From contig PHDT01000011.1 of NCBI GenBank assembly GCA_002842695.1, forward strand, positions 1 through 64,000: a stretch of 64,000 nucleotides of DNA. The letters run 5' to 3'. Source of the DNA: Bacteroidetes bacterium HGW-Bacteroidetes-10 (GTDB lineage: Bacteria > Bacteroidota > Bacteroidia > Bacteroidales > UBA932). A program made the translations under genes and the position numbers. A model generated the notes under the pieces. That model did no database searches and was not told the DNA's origin. It saw only the letters and a program-made list of their open reading frames with translations. The first letter of the stretch is position 1; the number at the start of each line of letters is the position of its first letter. Positions 44,761-53,772 of this stretch are shown piece by piece.

Positions 44761-45567
44761 TTAAATTTCTGCAACCAGCCCGTCATATGCAGGCTCAATT
44801 CCGGGTGGAAGTTCGGCTGAAAGCTCTTTATGGCAGCCAATCTGATGTGAAAGATGGGTCAGATATGTTCTCCCGGCACCAACTTTCCGGGCTACCTCTA
44901 CTGCCTCGCTGAGGCTGAAGTGAGAAATATGCCTTTCGTGCCTTACAGTGTTAATTACAAGTATCATTACACCTTTCAGTTTAGAATATTCTTCCTCCTC
45001 AATTCTGTTTGCATCTGTAATGTATGCTATGTCGCCAATCCGGAATCCCAGAACAGGAAGTTTATAGTGAGACACTCTTAATGGTATAATCTCAATAAAT
45101 GGGTCTGGCTTGTGTCCGTTCTCCTTACGGATTACGAAAGGGGAATCATCAATTACCCGTATGTCGAATTCAGGCACACCAGGGTATCTGTTCTCTGCAA
45201 ATGCATATGAATATTCTCTCTCAAGAGATCTCAGTACTCTCTCTTCGCAGTATATTGGAAGAGCTTTGCTGCCAAAATAGTTAATTGCTCTTACGTCGTC
45301 AAGGCCTCCCGTATGGTCCTTATGTTCGTGTGTGAGAAGAATTGCATCAAGGTCCATGATATTTGCCCTGAGTAGCTGCTGTCGAAAATCTGGTCCTGCA
45401 TCAATGAGAATTTTGAAACTTTTGTATTCGATGAAGGCCGATGAGCGAAGCCTGTTGTCCTTCGGATCTGAAGAACGGCACACACTGCAGCTGCATCCTA
45501 TCATTGGTACTCCCTGGGATGTGCCTGTGCCAAGGAATGTGACTCTTGTGCCAATACTCTCTTTCAT
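44761..45567 (-). CDS. MBL-fold metal-dependent hydrolase (PhnP/LipB-associated type)
   Basis: A 268-residue metallo-beta-lactamase-fold protein. The motif LTHEHKDHTGG gives H80, H82, D84 and H85, and GTGTSQGVPMIGCSCSVCRS near residue 13 is the N-terminal cysteine cluster found in PhnP-like phosphodiesterases, which may bind structural zinc. I chose the ATG at 45567; an ATG 24 nt upstream also exists. PhnP cleaves cyclic phosphodiesters; the substrate here is unknown. It heads the minus-strand operon with the epimerase and KamA-like genes. Confidence 0.84.
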   Translation of the reverse strand: MKESIGTRVTFLGTGTSQGVPMIGCSCSVCRSSDPKDNRLRSSAFIEYKSFKILIDAGPDFRQQLLRANIMDLDAILLTHEHKDHTGGLDDVRAINYFGSKALPIYCEERVLRSLEREYSYAFAENRYPGVPEFDIRVIDDSPFVIRKENGHKPDPFIEIIPLRVSHYKLPVLGFRIGDIAYITDANRIEEEEYSKLKGVMILVINTVRHERHISHFSLSEAVEVARKVGAGRTYLTHLSHQIGCHKELSAELPPGIEPAYDGLVAEI

Positions 45568-45590
45568 TCCATAAAGGTAGGAAATTTTCA

Positions 45591-45598
45591 TACCTTTG
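45591..45598 (+). promoter_or_regulatory. rsmI -7 box (TACCTTTG)
   Basis: A TAnnTTTG match on the plus strand, 16 nt before the TTG at 45615. It supports that TTG as the start of rsmI, since a start at 45546 would lie upstream of this box. Confidence 0.6.
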
Positions 45599-45614
45599 TG
45601 AAAATTTTTGGCAC

Positions 45615-46316
45615 TTGGATAAGGGAAAATTATACTTGATTCCTACACCCCTTGGAGAGAATGACCCAATGGAGGTTATTCCCGTAAAGGTACTTGAGAT
45701 GGTACCTTCCATCCGGCATTTCTTTGTAGAAGAGCTCAGAAGCGGAAGGCGCTTTCTTTCAAAGGCGGGTCATAAGGGGCAAATAGATTCGCTCAGCCTT
45801 TATGAGCTGAACGAACACACAACATCATCTGCAATAGAGGGATATCTGACAGTTTTACTGCAGGGAAATGACGCAGCACTCATAAGTGAGGCAGGAATAC
45901 CTGCTGTTGCAGATCCCGGAGCACTTCTGGTTGAGCTTGCCCACAGGCACGATATCAGGGTAATTCCAATGAGCGGACCATCCTCTTTGATTCTTGCACT
46001 TGCAGCATCCGGAATGAATGGCCAGAATTTTGCCTTTAACGGCTACCTTCCCGTAAAACCTGAGGAGAGAAGGGCAAAGATCAGAAAACTGGAACAAATT
46101 TCCAGAACTACAGGACAGAGTCAGATTTTTATTGAGACTCCGTACAGAAATAACTCTCTTTTAGCTGACATCCTTAATACTTGTCAGCCTGAGACCAGAC
46201 TTTGTCTGGCTGCACAGATTACTCTGCCCGATTCCTTTATTGTAACCAGGAGTGTTGCAGGGTGGAAGAGGGATGTGCCGGACCTTAACAAAAAACCTTG
46301 CGTTTTTATATTATGA
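45615..46316 (+). CDS. rsmI: SAM-dependent tetrapyrrole-methylase-fold rRNA methyltransferase (RsmI-like)
   Basis: A 233-residue protein of the TP-methylase fold. KLYLIPTPLGEN at the N-terminus, LISEAGIPAVADPG near residue 90 and PMSGPSSLILALAASG near 118 match the RsmI family, which 2'-O-methylates C1402 of 16S rRNA. It lacks the C-terminal extension of E. coli RsmI, as Bacteroidota forms often do. The start is a TTG chosen because it begins just before the conserved block and after a promoter box; the open frame reaches back to 45546. folB overlaps its stop codon. Confidence 0.84.
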   Translation: MDKGKLYLIPTPLGENDPMEVIPVKVLEMVPSIRHFFVEELRSGRRFLSKAGHKGQIDSLSLYELNEHTTSSAIEGYLTVLLQGNDAALISEAGIPAVADPGALLVELAHRHDIRVIPMSGPSSLILALAASGMNGQNFAFNGYLPVKPEERRAKIRKLEQISRTTGQSQIFIETPYRNNSLLADILNTCQPETRLCLAAQITLPDSFIVTRSVAGWKRDVPDLNKKPCVFIL

Positions 46317-46684
46317 AAAAGGAAAATCTATCCGAGTCACTGGTTGAACTGGTGAACATGGAATTTTATTCATACCACGGACATTTCCGCGAAGAGCAGA
46401 TTATTGGAAATAAATTCATAGTAAACTTTTCTGCCCGCACAGATGTTATCACTCCCGGAGAAACCGACGAATTATCGGATGCACTCAACTATCAGGAGCT
46501 TTATGGTATTATCAGAGAAGAGATGGACATTCCTTCAAAACTGCTTGAGAATGTTGCCCTCAGAATTATAAAAAGGATAAAAAATACCTATCCGGCCGTA
46601 ACATGGGCAAGTGTTTCAATCGCAAAGCTAAATCCGCCCATTGGGGGCAAGGTTGAAGCGTCCAGGGTTGTTCTCTCGTTATAA
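46313..46684 (+). CDS. folB: Dihydroneopterin aldolase
   Basis: A 123-residue enzyme of folate synthesis that cleaves dihydroneopterin to hydroxymethyl-dihydropterin and glycolaldehyde. VNMEFYSYHGHFREEQ near residue 12 carries the conserved YxxHG block, and LNPPIGGKVEASRV near the end has the pterin-binding lysine. It forms octamers in the cytosol. The ATG at 46313 overlaps the rsmI stop (ATGA). An in-frame TTG at 46298 is rejected as a start. Confidence 0.92.
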   Translation: MKKENLSESLVELVNMEFYSYHGHFREEQIIGNKFIVNFSARTDVITPGETDELSDALNYQELYGIIREEMDIPSKLLENVALRIIKRIKNTYPAVTWASVSIAKLNPPIGGKVEASRVVLSL

Positions 46685-46693
46685 GTCTGATTT

Positions 46694-47989
46694 ATGGAAA
46701 TGAATGAAAAAACCGGCAACCGGGTTGCCTTTCTGACACTCGGATGCAAGCTCAACTATTCAGAGACATCTGCAATTGCAAGGCAATTTGTCGATCATGG
46801 ATATGAGAAGGTTGCAAACAATAAAGAGGCAGATATATATGTTATTAATACATGCTCTGTAACAGAGCATGCAGATAAAAAATGCCGCACAGCAATTCGC
46901 AAGCTGCACAAACAAAATCCAAATGCTATTGTTGCCGTTACAGGGTGTTATGCTCAGCTAAAACCTCAGGAGATTCTGGGCATTGAAGGTGTGGACCTTG
47001 TACTTGGTGCAGACCAGAAGCAAAACCTCTTCATGAAGGTTTCAGATCTGAAAGGCCAGTCCGGAGAGAATGGCAATTTTTCTCACGGACAGGCAAGATC
47101 ATATTCGTGTGCAATATCTGAGGTTGAAACAATTTTCCCGGCATACTCTTCCGATGATCGTACCCGTTCCTTTCTTAAGGTACAGGATGGATGCGACTAT
47201 AATTGCTCATACTGCACCATTCCGCTTGCCCGCGGGAAGAGCAGAAATCACCCTGTTGACTTCATTGTTGGTGAGGCAAGGGAGATAGCAGCAAAAGGAA
47301 TAAAAGAGGTTGTGCTTACAGGAGTTAATACAGGAGATTTTGGCAAGACAACAGGAGAGGAGTTTTCCGACTTAATTAAAAAACTTGACGAGATTGAGGG
47401 AATTGAACGTTACCGCATTTCATCAATTGAACCAAACCTCATAACTCCTGAAATAATAAAATGGATTTCAGAAAGCACAAAGTTCCTTCCCCATTTTCAT
47501 ATCCCGCTGCAGTCTGGTTCCAATAAGATTCTTGCTCTGATGAAAAGGAGGTACAACCGGGAGCTGTTTGCAGAGAGGGTGGAGCTGATCAGGAGCTATA
47601 TGCCTTTTGCTTTCTTTGGTATTGACGTAATTGTAGGATTTCCGGGAGAGAGTGAGGAGGAGTTTCTTGAAACGTATAATTTTCTTGAAAAACTTCACCC
47701 GTCATTTTTACATGTATTCCCTTACTCAAAAAGAAACAACACACCGGCAGCTGAATATCTGAATCAGGTGAACGAGCAGGATAAACATGACAGAGTTCAA
47801 AGGCTCACTGAACTCTCGGACAGATTGTACTCACAGTTTGTTGAGAAAAACAGGGGGCGCAGTGAGAAAGTTCTCTTTGAGAGCACTCAGAAGGGCGGAA
47901 AGATGTTTGGTTATACGGGAAACTATATAAGAATTGAAACGCAGTACAACCGCGAGCTAATTGGGAAAATTTCAGAGGTAATTATCTGA
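46694..47989 (+). CDS. mtaB: tRNA t6A37 methylthiotransferase MtaB
   Basis: A 431-residue radical SAM methylthiotransferase that turns t6A37 into ms2t6A37 in tRNA. The N-terminal domain has FLTLGCKLNYSETSAI, the form typical of MtaB rather than MiaB or RimO. The radical SAM cysteines are C167, C171 and C174 (CDYNCSYC), and a TRAM-like end follows. It lies 9 nt after folB. tsaD, which makes its t6A substrate, is about 4.6 kb downstream beyond tamB. Confidence 0.92.
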   Translation: MEMNEKTGNRVAFLTLGCKLNYSETSAIARQFVDHGYEKVANNKEADIYVINTCSVTEHADKKCRTAIRKLHKQNPNAIVAVTGCYAQLKPQEILGIEGVDLVLGADQKQNLFMKVSDLKGQSGENGNFSHGQARSYSCAISEVETIFPAYSSDDRTRSFLKVQDGCDYNCSYCTIPLARGKSRNHPVDFIVGEAREIAAKGIKEVVLTGVNTGDFGKTTGEEFSDLIKKLDEIEGIERYRISSIEPNLITPEIIKWISESTKFLPHFHIPLQSGSNKILALMKRRYNRELFAERVELIRSYMPFAFFGIDVIVGFPGESEEEFLETYNFLEKLHPSFLHVFPYSKRNNTPAAEYLNQVNEQDKHDRVQRLTELSDRLYSQFVEKNRGRSEKVLFESTQKGGKMFGYTGNYIRIETQYNRELIGKISEVII

Positions 47990-48001
47990 TTTCTGATAAA
48001 G

Positions 48002-51000
48002 TTATTTAGATTGTGCAGAAATGGAATCGGCCTTTTCCTGCATTTTTTTTGCGGCCTCTCTCTTTTCAAACTCAATCCGCTGTCTCTTTTTTCTGCTCAT
48101 AAAGAAACTGTTGAGCAATTCCCGGAATGAGCTGAACTCCTCCTGATAAACCAAACCCAATCCGCTTCGCTGGCTGTTGTCCAGGTAATTTGAGTACTGG
48201 TCTGCAGAGTGGGAGAATGCCTTGGCCCTGAATCGTCCCTTTTCATCCAGTTTAATCTCTACATCAATATCTCCAACAACGTCGCTTCCCTGGTTAAGGT
48301 ATTTGGCACTGCCTATGTTTCCGTTTACAATAACCCTGTTGTCAAAAAGCTGTGCAGAGACAGCTGCGTCAAAGATATCCCTTCCGTTCTGGCCGGGCTG
48401 ATAATTGAAGCTGAAGTCAAGAGGTATCTCCAGCTGATTGAATATATTATTTATTTGATTGCTCAGAACCTCCGTGGCATTTGAATAGAGGATAGTTGAG
48501 TTATTTACAATACTAGACTGAATGTCCGGTATAAAACTGCCTGATACGAGCAGTGACATAACCTGTTTGATGACCTTGTCCTCTGTGTTAAGAGCAGCAT
48601 CTACCCTTGCCTTTGTAGCAGGATCGATGTCAGGTATTTCAATTCCAAAGCTCAGCCTTGGATTGAGAAGTTCTCCAAGCATGGCAATAGTGCATTCAAC
48701 ATTTCTGCGGTTACTGACGGAGCTTGTGTCTGCTATTAGAGTGTTGACGGCAGCCTTTGTATTGTATACAGCTGTAAGGTTAAGGTTTGTCTTGAGGATA
48801 TCACCGTTGAAGTTGAGGTTTCCACCCTGAAGAATGTTAAAATCTCTTTTAAAGATACCCTGCAGTACAAAGGTGTACGATCCCCGGTCAATAATATAGT
48901 CGCCGTGAACAGAAAAAATCTCCTTTGAAGGGTTCACCTCAATGTCTACAAGTCCGTTTCCATAGCTGCGAATTACATCTCCCACAGATTTGTCAATCTC
49001 GATGAGCATCTCAGCGTCTGTGTTTACACGGGTTTTAAGCCTGACCTCAAGTTCAGTTGCAAGCTTAGGTTTCTCCTCTTTCTTAGGAACTATATAACCG
49101 AACTCATTGTAATACTCTGTTTGGGCAGGTTTTGGCGGTACCTTAAAACTCAGCAGGTTTGTCCTGGAAGCCTCAGATGTTGTAGGTAGCGGAATGTGAA
49201 TTGAAGTATTCCTGTTTGTAGTAACAGAAATATCCATAAGTATTTTCTGAAGGGGCCCTGTAATTGATATAGAACCCGTGCCGAATGCCTTTCCGTAGAA
49301 ATTTGGATTATCTCTCTCCAGGGTGTTTATACACTCCAGATTTGTAAAGTCAACCCTTGTATTAAGGGTAATTGTTTTGAAGTATTTAAATCCAAGTCCG
49401 CCAGATACACTTCCGGTATTACCTGCTTTATCTTTAAGAGTTGCATTAAGAACCTTGAGCTCTCCGTCATCAATAGTGTACGGACCATTTAATGTGTATG
49501 GAACTTTTGTGAAATTAACAGTAAAGCCAACATCATTTAATTTTCCAGTATCGCTTGAAAGAATAAGTTTGTCCAGGCGTCCCTTAAGTAATAGGTTTCC
49601 GGAAACTGACCCTGAGGCTGTATTCACGATGTCACTCAGAAATGGTTCGAAATAGCTGATTGCAAAATTATTAAGATCTGCATTAAGATTCAGGTAGTTT
49701 GATTTGGGTGTGTATGTGCCTGATATCTTTGCCCGTTCACTTCCTGCAATTCTGTTTGCAGCAAGAATATTAAATTTTTCTCCGGAATTATCCCATTCGC
49801 TGAAGAGATTAACCTCTCCTACCTCAGTTTTGTTCGCCATAACACTGGTACCCTTGAGGTTCAGCAAGATTCTGGGATCTGAATAGAGTTTTGTGAGAAT
49901 TGCCTGACCTGTGAAATGTCCTGCTATTCCAAAATCCTTTTTGTTAAAATAGTTGAGAGGAGATATGTCAAGATTTGAGAGCCTTATTTTCAAAGAATCT
50001 CCTGATTGTGGAGAGATTCTTCCGCTGGCCTCCAGGGACTGGTTATTGTTAAATATTCTCAAAGACTTAACATTAAAGAGGGAGTCCGAAATTGAAACCT
50101 GAGATTTAGCAAAATTCCATTTTGAATCGTTGAAATAGAGTTCAGATGGATTAACAGTAATAGCAAAAAGAGCTCCTTTTCCTGAGGTATTTCTCGAAAT
50201 ATCAATTGATGAACTGAAACTTAGGCTGTTGCGCAGACGTGTATTATTTGAAAAGGCTGCTTTCAGGTCTACGCTGTTAGCTTTGGCGAGTACATCAATA
50301 ATTGCATTATCAAGATCCAGACCGGCAAACCGTACTTTTTCAGAAACGAAGTTAACAGTAAGCCCATTATCTGCAGAAGAACCGGCCATTTTGACATTAC
50401 TGGCATAATTTTTAAGATAGCCAACAACTCCTGCGTTAAAGCCGGCAATCATTCTCTTATTCTGATCTATGGTAATTTTTATATTACTGCCATGTGATAT
50501 GAAAAAGCCTGGAAAAAGCAGCTGACTTACTGCCCGGGTATCATTAAGAGTAAGGGTAAATGAATAGTTTTCACGTCCGTACTCCTGCTTAGGTTCATTG
50601 CTAAGAGCTTTAAGAGCAGGTATATGTCTGAATGCTGCCGCTTCTGCAATTCTCTCTGCAAATCTGGTAAGGAAGTGACTTCCCCTGTATTTCATGTCGG
50701 CAAACTGAGATTTCAGAGTCACGTCAAACATCTCCCTTGATGAAGCAGAGCTAATGTAAATATCTCCGATATCAAACTCTCCGTTGCTGTTTGTGTAATT
50801 AAGACCCTTTACCTGAATATTGCCAATAATCTCTCCGCTGAGTTTTTGAGTAAAGTTGGCAGATGTCCTCAGTGAAACAAGAGATACAGAATCTCTCTTG
50901 TCCAGTTTTAATTTCGCAAGATCTGCGTACATTATATCTGCATAAAAGTCATAGTAGGAATCTGTTTTAGCGGACATTCCGAATATTCCCTGAAATATGA

Positions 51001-52555
51001 AGTCGAGATTGGGATCGTGGCAGATGATTTTACCGTCAAATTTTTCCCGGACATAGCTTCCGCTTGCCTGGATATTGCTGTATGAATAGTTTTGAAACTC
51101 AAGCTGTCTTACAGCAATGCTGTCGATGTAGAATTCACTGCCTCCTCTCTTTTCGTCCCTGAGCAGTGCGGTCATATTGCTGCTGAAACTGACCTCACCC
51201 AGATTTTTATTATTTATAAGAGTGCCAACATTGAATTTATCTGCTGTGAGCTGTCCCTCAAGGTGAAGACCCCCTTTTTGACTGTTTTCTCTAAGAAGGA
51301 CATCCATGTATAAACTTCCTATGTTTGTCTCAAGCCTTCCGTTCGCAACAAAGTCATCGAGAAGTCCGGCAAGTCTTCCCCTGAAAGTATACTTAACAAG
51401 AGGGGAGAGTTGTGTGAGAAATTTTATAGGTCTTGTGCTGTTAAGCGAAGAAATGATATATGCCAGGTCTGAGGTAGTGGTTGTACAGTATGATATATCT
51501 ACAAAAGCCATTGTCTCCTGTGCCTTTGGAAGGCCTGATATTTTTGCCTTAAGGTCCAGATATGTAAGCCCGGATTCAGAGGTGATTTTAAGGTTATCGC
51601 TGCGGAGGTTTGATACTGTTCCGGATACCAGTCCGCTTATGTGCATTTTAAGTCTGTTTTTGGACAGGGCAGGAGCCAGCCGGGCAAGAGTGGAAAAATT
51701 GAGCCAGCTGTCATTAAAATCAATCTCCATCCTCACTTTATCTGTAAATTCTGTAAAATCGAGGCTTGTTTCATAGAACAGGCTCAGACGGTTAGCCCTG
51801 AGAACTGAGAAGCCGTCACTTGCTACAACATCGTTTAATCTGGCCTCTTTTGCACTAAGTCTAAGTGAAGCGTGAAGTTCATCAATGCGGAATCCGCTCT
51901 TTTCAATAAAAGAGATATTTCTTATGTCTGCAAGGAGTGTATCCTGCTTTACCCCTATGCCCCTTATGTGTGCATTAATATTGCTTAACGATAGGTCCGT
52001 AAAGTTAACAATTCCCTTTTTTGTCTCAATTCCAGGGAAAGGATTCTTTAGCGTAAATCTGAAATTGTTGAGTTTTAGTTCACCGGCAAAAAAACTGAAC
52101 GGAGGAGTTGTTGTGTCGCTGTCATCCCTCTTCTTGATTTTAAAAATTCTCTGCAGGTTTGTAGTACTGTCTGTCTCATTAACTAGATTAAAAACACCGT
52201 CATAAAGATGTACCTTGTTAAGAGTCAGTCGTGAAGAACGTATCAGGTCTCCGGCAGAAATTGATACGGAGAGTTTTTTACAGTTCATTAGTGTGTCTTG
52301 ATGAGTATACATCACATGAACATCTTTCAATATAAGCTTGTTAAAAAAAAGATAGTAGACCTTGCCAATTGAAACCTCAGTATCCAGTCTGTCTGAAAGA
52401 ACTTTGGCTGCACGGCCGGCTGCCCATGTTTGCATGGCCGGTACCTGCATGGCAACATAAGCCGCCACCGGTGCCATTGCAACGATGAATGCCAGTGCTA
52501 TCAGTATTTTTTTAACTATCCTTATGATTGACTCCTTTTGCGCAAAAATAGTCAA
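48002..52555 (-). CDS. tamB: TamB-like inner-membrane translocation/assembly protein (DUF490)
   Basis: A very long protein, about 1510 residues. One N-terminal membrane helix (about residues 17-36) is followed by an elongated, beta-rich repeat body and the conserved C-terminal DUF490 domain, with RGSYTFVLQGIFKRDFNILQ and FNPQL-like KPRLSFG-type strands. TamB bridges the inner and outer membranes with an Omp85 partner and moves lipids or helps insert outer-membrane proteins. The start is unclear: the only standard codon is TTG at 52555, but a TATTTTTG promoter box lies inside the first codons (52543-52550), and after it only ATC and ATA precede the helix. It stands alone on the minus strand. 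Confidence 0.86.
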   Translation of the reverse strand: MTIFAQKESIIRIVKKILIALAFIVAMAPVAAYVAMQVPAMQTWAAGRAAKVLSDRLDTEVSIGKVYYLFFNKLILKDVHVMYTHQDTLMNCKKLSVSISAGDLIRSSRLTLNKVHLYDGVFNLVNETDSTTNLQRIFKIKKRDDSDTTTPPFSFFAGELKLNNFRFTLKNPFPGIETKKGIVNFTDLSLSNINAHIRGIGVKQDTLLADIRNISFIEKSGFRIDELHASLRLSAKEARLNDVVASDGFSVLRANRLSLFYETSLDFTEFTDKVRMEIDFNDSWLNFSTLARLAPALSKNRLKMHISGLVSGTVSNLRSDNLKITSESGLTYLDLKAKISGLPKAQETMAFVDISYCTTTTSDLAYIISSLNSTRPIKFLTQLSPLVKYTFRGRLAGLLDDFVANGRLETNIGSLYMDVLLRENSQKGGLHLEGQLTADKFNVGTLINNKNLGEVSFSSNMTALLRDEKRGGSEFYIDSIAVRQLEFQNYSYSNIQASGSYVREKFDGKIICHDPNLDFIFQGIFGMSAKTDSYYDFYADIMYADLAKLKLDKRDSVSLVSLRTSANFTQKLSGEIIGNIQVKGLNYTNSNGEFDIGDIYISSASSREMFDVTLKSQFADMKYRGSHFLTRFAERIAEAAAFRHIPALKALSNEPKQEYGRENYSFTLTLNDTRAVSQLLFPGFFISHGSNIKITIDQNKRMIAGFNAGVVGYLKNYASNVKMAGSSADNGLTVNFVSEKVRFAGLDLDNAIIDVLAKANSVDLKAAFSNNTRLRNSLSFSSSIDISRNTSGKGALFAITVNPSELYFNDSKWNFAKSQVSISDSLFNVKSLRIFNNNQSLEASGRISPQSGDSLKIRLSNLDISPLNYFNKKDFGIAGHFTGQAILTKLYSDPRILLNLKGTSVMANKTEVGEVNLFSEWDNSGEKFNILAANRIAGSERAKISGTYTPKSNYLNLNADLNNFAISYFEPFLSDIVNTASGSVSGNLLLKGRLDKLILSSDTGKLNDVGFTVNFTKVPYTLNGPYTIDDGELKVLNATLKDKAGNTGSVSGGLGFKYFKTITLNTRVDFTNLECINTLERDNPNFYGKAFGTGSISITGPLQKILMDISVTTNRNTSIHIPLPTTSEASRTNLLSFKVPPKPAQTEYYNEFGYIVPKKEEKPKLATELEVRLKTRVNTDAEMLIEIDKSVGDVIRSYGNGLVDIEVNPSKEIFSVHGDYIIDRGSYTFVLQGIFKRDFNILQGGNLNFNGDILKTNLNLTAVYNTKAAVNTLIADTSSVSNRRNVECTIAMLGELLNPRLSFGIEIPDIDPATKARVDAALNTEDKVIKQVMSLLVSGSFIPDIQSSIVNNSTILYSNATEVLSNQINNIFNQLEIPLDFSFNYQPGQNGRDIFDAAVSAQLFDNRVIVNGNIGSAKYLNQGSDVVGDIDVEIKLDEKGRFRAKAFSHSADQYSNYLDNSQRSGLGLVYQEEFSSFRELLNSFFMSRKKRQRIEFEKREAAKKMQEKADSISAQSK
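52543..52550 (-). promoter_or_regulatory. Possible tamB -7 box (TATTTTTG)
   Basis: A TAnnTTTG match on the minus strand that lies within the first codons of the frame as read from the TTG at 52555. AAAGGAG follows at about 52532-52538 and may be a ribosome-binding site for a start nearer 52525. Confidence 0.45.
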
Positions 52556-52612
52556 TTATATTCAGCAGTTTGTTAAAAAAACACCATTTTTGCAAAGTTT
52601 TTAAATGATAAA

Positions 52613-53638
52613 ATGAGCATAACAATATTAGGTATAGAATCCTCATGCGACGACACTTCTGCGTCTGTTATAAGGGATGAGTTTCTTCTCTCCAATGTAA
52701 TGTCTTCGCAGGATGTCCATGAGAAATATGGCGGAGTTGTTCCGGAGCTGGCTTCAAGGGCACATCAGCAAAATATTCTGCCGGTTGTAGACAGGGCTAT
52801 TAAGCTTGCTAATATCTCTTTGGGAGAGATTGATGCAATTGCTTTCACAAGGGGCCCCGGTCTTCTTGGATCACTTCTAGTGGGAACATCTTTTGCAAAA
52901 GGTCTGTCAATTTCACTGGGCAAACCACTGATTGATGTAAATCATTTACAGGGTCATATATTATCTCATTTTATCAAAGTGCCGGGCAGGGAGAATCTCC
53001 AGCCCACTTTCCCATATCTGTCGCTGCTGGTTTCAGGCGGACACACGCAGATAGTCAGAGTGGACAGTCACAGCTCTTTTACAGTAATTGGCGAGACAAT
53101 CGATGATGCCGTTGGAGAGGCTTTTGACAAATGTGCAAAAATAATGGGACTGGGATATCCAGGAGGTCCTGTCGTGGACAAACTTGCCAAAGAGGGAGAT
53201 CCAAAAGCATTCACATTCTCAAAACCAAAGGTTGCAGGTCTTAACTACAGTTTTAGCGGAGTTAAAACCTCCCTTCTATATTTTTTGCGCGACAGAGTTG
53301 CAGAGAATCCAGATTTTGTAAACGAAAACAAAAATGATCTCTGTGCATCCTTTCAGTCAACTCTTATTGAGATATTAATGGACAAACTTATTAAAGCAGT
53401 AAAAGAGACAGGAATCAGTGAAATTACAATAGCAGGAGGTGTTTCTGCAAATTCAGGTTTAAGAGACAGAATTACCCTCGAAGGATATAAAAGGGGATGG
53501 AAAACATATATCCCTGAGTTTCGCTTTACTACCGATAATGCAGCTATGATTGCAATTGCCGGGTATTACAAATTTGCTAGCGGACATGTTACTCCGCCTG
53601 ATATTGTGCCTGTTTCCAGATCTCTCGATTATCACTGA
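52613..53638 (+). CDS. tsaD: tRNA N6-adenosine threonylcarbamoyltransferase TsaD
   Basis: A 341-residue Kae1/Qri7-family protein that transfers the threonylcarbamoyl group to A37 of tRNAs reading ANN codons, with TsaB and TsaE. GIESSCDDTSASVI opens the ASKHA fold, the metal ligands are H111 and H115 (NHLQGHILSHF), and GGHTQIV and GGVSANSGLR follow. It diverges from tamB with a 57-bp gap and ends at a hairpin terminator. Confidence 0.95.
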   Translation: MSITILGIESSCDDTSASVIRDEFLLSNVMSSQDVHEKYGGVVPELASRAHQQNILPVVDRAIKLANISLGEIDAIAFTRGPGLLGSLLVGTSFAKGLSISLGKPLIDVNHLQGHILSHFIKVPGRENLQPTFPYLSLLVSGGHTQIVRVDSHSSFTVIGETIDDAVGEAFDKCAKIMGLGYPGGPVVDKLAKEGDPKAFTFSKPKVAGLNYSFSGVKTSLLYFLRDRVAENPDFVNENKNDLCASFQSTLIEILMDKLIKAVKETGISEITIAGGVSANSGLRDRITLEGYKRGWKTYIPEFRFTTDNAAMIAIAGYYKFASGHVTPPDIVPVSRSLDYH

Positions 53639-53647
53639 AAATTTTTT

Positions 53648-53672
53648 AAAATCTGCTCCGGCAGATTTTTTT
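53648..53672 (+). terminator. tsaD terminator
   Basis: A 9-bp stem (AAAATCTGC/GCAGATTTT) with TCCG loop and a T-run, 9 nt after the tsaD stop. Confidence 0.82.
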
Positions 53673-53693
53673 ATTGACCATACCCTCAGTCGT

Positions 53694-53723
53694 TTTGAGT
53701 TATCATTTTTCCAATTATCTTTG
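53694..53723 (+). promoter_or_regulatory. susC promoter (TTTG-N18-TATCTTTG)
   Basis: TTTG at 53694-53697 and TATCTTTG at 53716-53723 with an 18-nt spacer. A leader of about 45 nt precedes the start codon. Confidence 0.72.
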
Positions 53724-53772
53724 TTTTGATGTTTATTTTAAATTTTAATTAAAAACACCTAAAACTTCATTC

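Noticed and set aside
45572-45579. TACCTTTA on the minus strand as promoter of the MBL operon
   Set aside because: The box would end 4 nt before the chosen ATG, so transcription would begin inside the codon; the match to the consensus is also imperfect.
45546-45614. Upstream ATG for the RsmI-like gene
   Set aside because: The extra 23 residues do not match the family and the region contains the TACCTTTG promoter box and the start of the divergent gene.
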